Origin: Oscillospiraceae bacterium
Lineage (GTDB): Bacteria > Bacillota > Clostridia > Oscillospirales > Acutalibacteraceae
NCBI GenBank assembly: GCA_031262125.1
Contig: JAISII010000067.1
Coordinates: 1-8,532 of the forward strand
Reading direction: 5' to 3'
Length of the DNA: 8,532 bases
This document shows, in pieces, positions 7,155-8,532 of the stretch; position 1 is the stretch's first letter, and the number at the start of each line of letters is the position of its first letter. The notes under the pieces are model-generated. The model did not search any database. It had not been told where the DNA came from and saw only the letters and a list, made by a program, of their open reading frames with translations. The position numbers and the translations under genes were made by a program.

Positions 7155-7294
7155 TGAGAATTCTCCTTTTGTAAGATTTGCAGCCGTTTTTATTTGTTTT
7201 TATAACGGCTAATTAAGTAACGCCGATTTTGAATAAAGCACGGTAACAAGAAGCCGTTTTGCAAAAGAGAGCAAAACAGTCTAATCGGCACTTA
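7155..7294 (-). promoter_or_regulatory. Structured 5' leader of the collagen-like gene
   Basis: From the predicted start near 7294 to the ATG, the leader is about 140 nt and carries several perfect inverted repeats. A 7-bp outer helix pairs 7289-7283 with 7228-7222 and begins only about six bases into the transcript. A 7-bp hairpin pairs 7277-7271 with 7262-7256. A third element, AGCCGTT at 7210-7204 (minus strand), can pair either with AACGGCT at 7258-7252 or with AACGGCT at 7188-7182. The two choices exclude each other, as in attenuators and riboswitches. No known riboswitch consensus was recognised and no T-run follows the last helix, so control of translation or RNA stability is more likely than termination. 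The regulatory role is inferred. Confidence 0.45.
7163..7168 (-). promoter_or_regulatory. Ribosome binding site of the collagen-like gene
   Basis: Reads AAGGAG on the minus strand, eight bases before the ATG at 7154. It overlaps a 10-bp palindrome, GAGAATTCTC (7156-7165), which is too tight to form a stable hairpin. Confidence 0.8.
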
Positions 7295-7300
7295 CACTAC

Positions 7301-7329
7301 ATTTTATTAAGTTTTTGATTTCTTGTGAA
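7301..7329 (-). promoter_or_regulatory. Promoter of the collagen-like gene
   Basis: On the minus strand TTCACA (7329-7324), a 17-base spacer and TAAAAT (7306-7301) each differ from the sigma-A consensus at one position. It starts 19 bases beyond the thioredoxin gene's stop and would begin transcription near 7294. No sporulation sigma-E/K-type CATA box was recognised here, which speaks for vegetative expression although the protein resembles spore-surface collagens. Confidence 0.6.
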
Positions 7330-7347
7330 AATAAATTGATAAAAAAC

Positions 7348-7662
7348 TTAAATAAGTGCAAGGTTTTGCAAAGCTTCTTTGTAATTTTTGGACGGCTGCA
7401 CACCAAATAGTATATCGACAAGCTCCTCGTCTTTAAAATATGCAACAGCAGGGAACCCCCAAATACCGTATTTTTTTGCCGCTATGGGGCTTTGGTCAAA
7501 ATCGACCTTTATGCAGCAGAATTTAGGGCTTGCAGCTTGTTCCATTTCTGCAATAATTTCATCTACTCCGGGGCACAGGCAGCACCATTTTGTGTAAAAA
7601 AACACTAAGGTGCTGCCTTGTTTTTTTGTTGTGTTAAAGGTTTGGTCGTTTTGTTCTGTCAT
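7348..7662 (-). CDS. Thioredoxin-fold protein with WCCLCP active site
   Basis: With the start at 7662 this is a 104-residue protein, the size of a single thioredoxin domain. The first strand (STLVFFYTKW) leads to WCCLCP at 26-31, in place of the usual WCGPC; C27 and C30 form the CXXC pair. GFP at 69-71 supplies the cis-proline loop. A VDFD strand at 53-56 and a C-terminal helix complete the fold. Three cysteines lie in the active site and two more at 49-50. No signal peptide is seen, so it should act in the cytoplasm as a disulfide reductase or exchange protein; the partner is unknown. A longer frame starting at 7731 adds 23 residues unlike thioredoxin and lacks a ribosome binding site. The chosen ATG has AAAGGA upstream with an 11-base spacing. 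Confidence 0.85.
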   Translation of the reverse strand: MTEQNDQTFNTTKKQGSTLVFFYTKWCCLCPGVDEIIAEMEQAASPKFCCIKVDFDQSPIAAKKYGIWGFPAVAYFKDEELVDILFGVQPSKNYKEALQNLALI

Positions 7663-7711
7663 TATGTAAACATTCCTTTCGGTTTTAAAAAATATGGTGT
7701 ATTTTTGCCTC

Positions 7712-7785
7712 AAAAAGAGCAAAAAACGCAAAAATATTCATATTATATGAGCCGTTGGAAAATTTGTTTACACTTTGCTCTTTTT
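7712..7785. repeat. 12-bp perfect inverted repeat flanking the thioredoxin promoter
   Basis: AAAAAGAGCAAA at 7712-7723 is the exact reverse complement of TTTGCTCTTTTT at 7774-7785. The 50-base space between them contains the whole -10/-35 region of the thioredoxin gene. The right arm lies upstream of the predicted start, so it would not be in the transcript, and a DNA-level site is more likely than an RNA hairpin. The sequence is A/T-rich, so chance is possible. Confidence 0.5.
7742..7770 (-). promoter_or_regulatory. Promoter of the thioredoxin-like gene
   Basis: On the minus strand TAAACA (7770-7765), a 17-base spacer and a perfect TATAAT (7747-7742) predict a start near 7735 and a leader of about 73 nt. 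It also falsifies the longer reading frame beginning at 7731, which would leave almost no leader. It is divergent from the mraZ promoter and lies between the arms of a 12-bp inverted repeat. Confidence 0.6.
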
Positions 7786-7810
7786 TTAACAACTTTTTTT
7801 CTTTTTGCTA

Positions 7811-7839
7811 TTGACATTTTAAAACTATTGGTATATTAT
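7811..7839 (+). promoter_or_regulatory. Promoter of mraZ-rsmH
   Basis: A perfect TTGACA (7811-7816), a 17-base spacer and TATTAT (7834-7839) form a strong sigma-A promoter with a start near 7846. T-tracts just upstream (about 7781-7807) could act as an UP element. The leader to the GTG start is about 60 nt and is filled by the MraZ-type repeats. Confidence 0.85.
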
Positions 7840-7851
7840 ATAGGTAACACG

Positions 7852-7891
7852 GTGGCACTAAGTGTCATTTAGGGTCATTAAGGTTACAAAA
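7852..7891 (+). promoter_or_regulatory. MraZ-type operator: four 10-bp direct repeats
   Basis: Four tandem 10-base units lie just after the transcription start: GTGGCACTAA, GTGTCATTTA, GGGTCATTAA and GGTTACAAAA. The middle two agree at eight of ten positions and the last is most degenerate. MraZ proteins are known to bind short G-rich repeats spaced one helical turn apart in front of their own operon and repress it. The spacing and position here match that pattern, so autorepression of mraZ-rsmH is inferred. Confidence 0.75.
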
Positions 7892-7893
7892 AA

Positions 7894-7898
7894 GGGGG
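7894..7898 (+). promoter_or_regulatory. Ribosome binding site deciding the GTG start of mraZ
   Basis: AAAGGGGG with the G-run at 7894-7898 lies seven bases before GTG at 7906. It favours this GTG start, which gives the MraZ N-terminus MFFTHSTNSVDAKGR. An earlier GTG at 7862 is in another phase. Confidence 0.7.
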
Positions 7899-7905
7899 CG
7901 GCAAA

Positions 7906-8328
7906 GTGTTTTTTACTCACTCGACTAACTCTGTTGATGCTAAAGGCAGAATTATTTTGCCGCAAGCTTTCAGAGATAAACTGGGCGAGGTTTTCTATCT
8001 TGCCAACGGGTTTGAGGATTGTATTCAAGTTTTTACAACCGAAACATTCGAAAAACGGGTAAAAAAAATAACCGCCAGCCTTCCGGCAAAAAAAGCATAT
8101 GCCGTAATTCGCAGTTTGGAAGCGGAAGAAGTTAAGCTGAATGCACAGGGGCGGGTTACAATTTCGGCTAACTTGCGTAGCAAGCATAACATAAAAGACG
8201 AAGCCGTAGTGCTTGGTATGGGCGATTTTATTGAGATTTGGGACAAGACCACTTATGATAAAAACCAAAGCGACAACAAGGAAGATTCGGATTCTGCTTT
8301 GCTTTCGTTAAGTTTTGAAATCGAGTAA
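7906..8328 (+). CDS. mraZ: Transcriptional regulator MraZ
   Basis: The 140-residue protein is a full-length MraZ, first gene of the division and cell-wall (dcw) cluster. It has two AbrB-like halves: DAKGRIILPQAFR at 11-23 and NAQGRVTISANLR at 79-91. These are the DxxxR motifs of the family, which assembles as a ring of subunits and binds the repeats upstream of its own gene. In the second motif the usual Asp is Asn79, a small deviation. The start is GTG with a G-rich ribosome binding site. The tail (DSDSALLSLSFEIE) is acidic. rsmH follows after 43 bases on the same strand, so the two are co-transcribed, and MraZ is expected to repress both. Confidence 0.96.
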   Translation: MFFTHSTNSVDAKGRIILPQAFRDKLGEVFYLANGFEDCIQVFTTETFEKRVKKITASLPAKKAYAVIRSLEAEEVKLNAQGRVTISANLRSKHNIKDEAVVLGMGDFIEIWDKTTYDKNQSDNKEDSDSALLSLSFEIE

Positions 8329-8360
8329 GAAATAAAACAAAAAATTAACAAAAAGCAGAA

Positions 8361-8364
8361 GGGG
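8361..8364 (+). promoter_or_regulatory. Ribosome binding site of rsmH
   Basis: AGAAGGGG ends at 8364, seven bases before the ATG at 8372, giving the normal RsmH N-terminus MEFNHVPVLLNESL. Confidence 0.75.
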
Positions 8365-8371
8365 TGCGGCA

Positions 8372-8532
8372 ATGGAATTTAATCACGTGCCGGTTTTGCT
8401 GAACGAGAGTTTAGACGGGCTTAACATCAAGCCCAACGGAATATATGCCGATTGCACAGCCGGGGGCGGAGGGCACTCTGCCGAGATTTTAAAGCGGCTG
8501 CAAAACGGCAAGCTGATTATGATAGACCAAGA
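8372..8532 (+). CDS. rsmH: 16S rRNA (cytosine-1402-N4)-methyltransferase RsmH, N-terminal part
   Basis: The first 53 codons are present and the rest lies beyond the right edge. The start MEFNHVPVLLNESLDGL is characteristic of RsmH (formerly MraW), and DCTAGGGGHSAEIL at 27-40 is the glycine-rich S-adenosylmethionine site, followed by the IMIDQ strand that leads to the acidic ribose-binding residue. The enzyme methylates N4 of C1402 in the ribosomal decoding centre. It is the standard partner of mraZ at the head of the dcw cluster; ftsL and penicillin-binding protein genes would be expected to follow. Confidence 0.95.
   Translation, partial: MEFNHVPVLLNESLDGLNIKPNGIYADCTAGGGGHSAEILKRLQNGKLIMIDQ

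Noticed and set aside
7341..7357. Terminator-like hairpin at the end of the thioredoxin gene
   Set aside because: The stem is only four or five mostly A-T pairs and includes the stop codon; the T-run may help termination, but the evidence is too weak to call.
7663..7731. N-terminal extension of the thioredoxin-like protein
   Set aside because: The predicted promoter would leave almost no leader, there is no ribosome binding site, and the 23 residues do not fit the fold.
7858..8268. Minus-strand open frames opposite mraZ
   Set aside because: Shadows of the conserved mraZ gene.

Overview
The window looks like the chromosome of a low- to mid-GC Firmicute, most likely a gut-type Clostridia lineage. 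This is inferred from the strong AAGGAG-type ribosome binding sites, the TTGACA/TATAAT-type promoters, the mraZ-rsmH start of the division and cell-wall (dcw) cluster, and a Clostridia-style collagen-like protein. No rRNA, tRNA, CRISPR array or insertion sequence was seen.

Layout from left to right. Positions 1-4926 (minus strand) carry one giant open frame of at least 1642 codons whose 3' end lies beyond the left edge. It encodes a secreted RHS/YD-repeat protein with a signal peptide, a DNRLRE-type module, a lectin-like beta-sandwich and two YD-repeat zones. A non-coding gap (4927-5278) holds its promoter. The same gap holds, on the opposite strand, a candidate small RNA with its own promoter, two structured parts and a T6 run. 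Next on the minus strand are a family 2 glycosyltransferase with a TPR-like C-terminal half (5279-6355), a strong terminator, and a Cys-rich collagen-like protein (6480-7154). The collagen gene has a sigma-A-like promoter and an unusual structured 140-nt leader. Then comes a small thioredoxin-fold protein with a WCCLCP active site (7348-7662). A divergent promoter region (7663-7905) separates these from the plus-strand genes mraZ (7906-8328) and rsmH (8372 to beyond the right edge).

How the genes may fit together. The minus-strand block reads as a cell- or spore-surface module beside the conserved dcw cluster. The collagen-like protein supplies a Thr-rich Gly-X-Y stalk and the neighbouring glycosyltransferase is the obvious candidate to decorate it. 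The thioredoxin-like protein could act on the 11-cysteine N-terminus of the collagen-like protein, but that link rests only on proximity. The RHS protein is a separate large surface or secreted protein, and any C-terminal effector domain is outside the window. The mraZ promoter is followed by four 10-bp direct repeats matching the layout of MraZ operators, so mraZ-rsmH is probably autorepressed.

The items most worth a second look are the plus-strand RNA candidate at about 5085-5267, the alternative-helix leader of the collagen gene at 7155-7294, and the collagen/glycosyltransferase pair.
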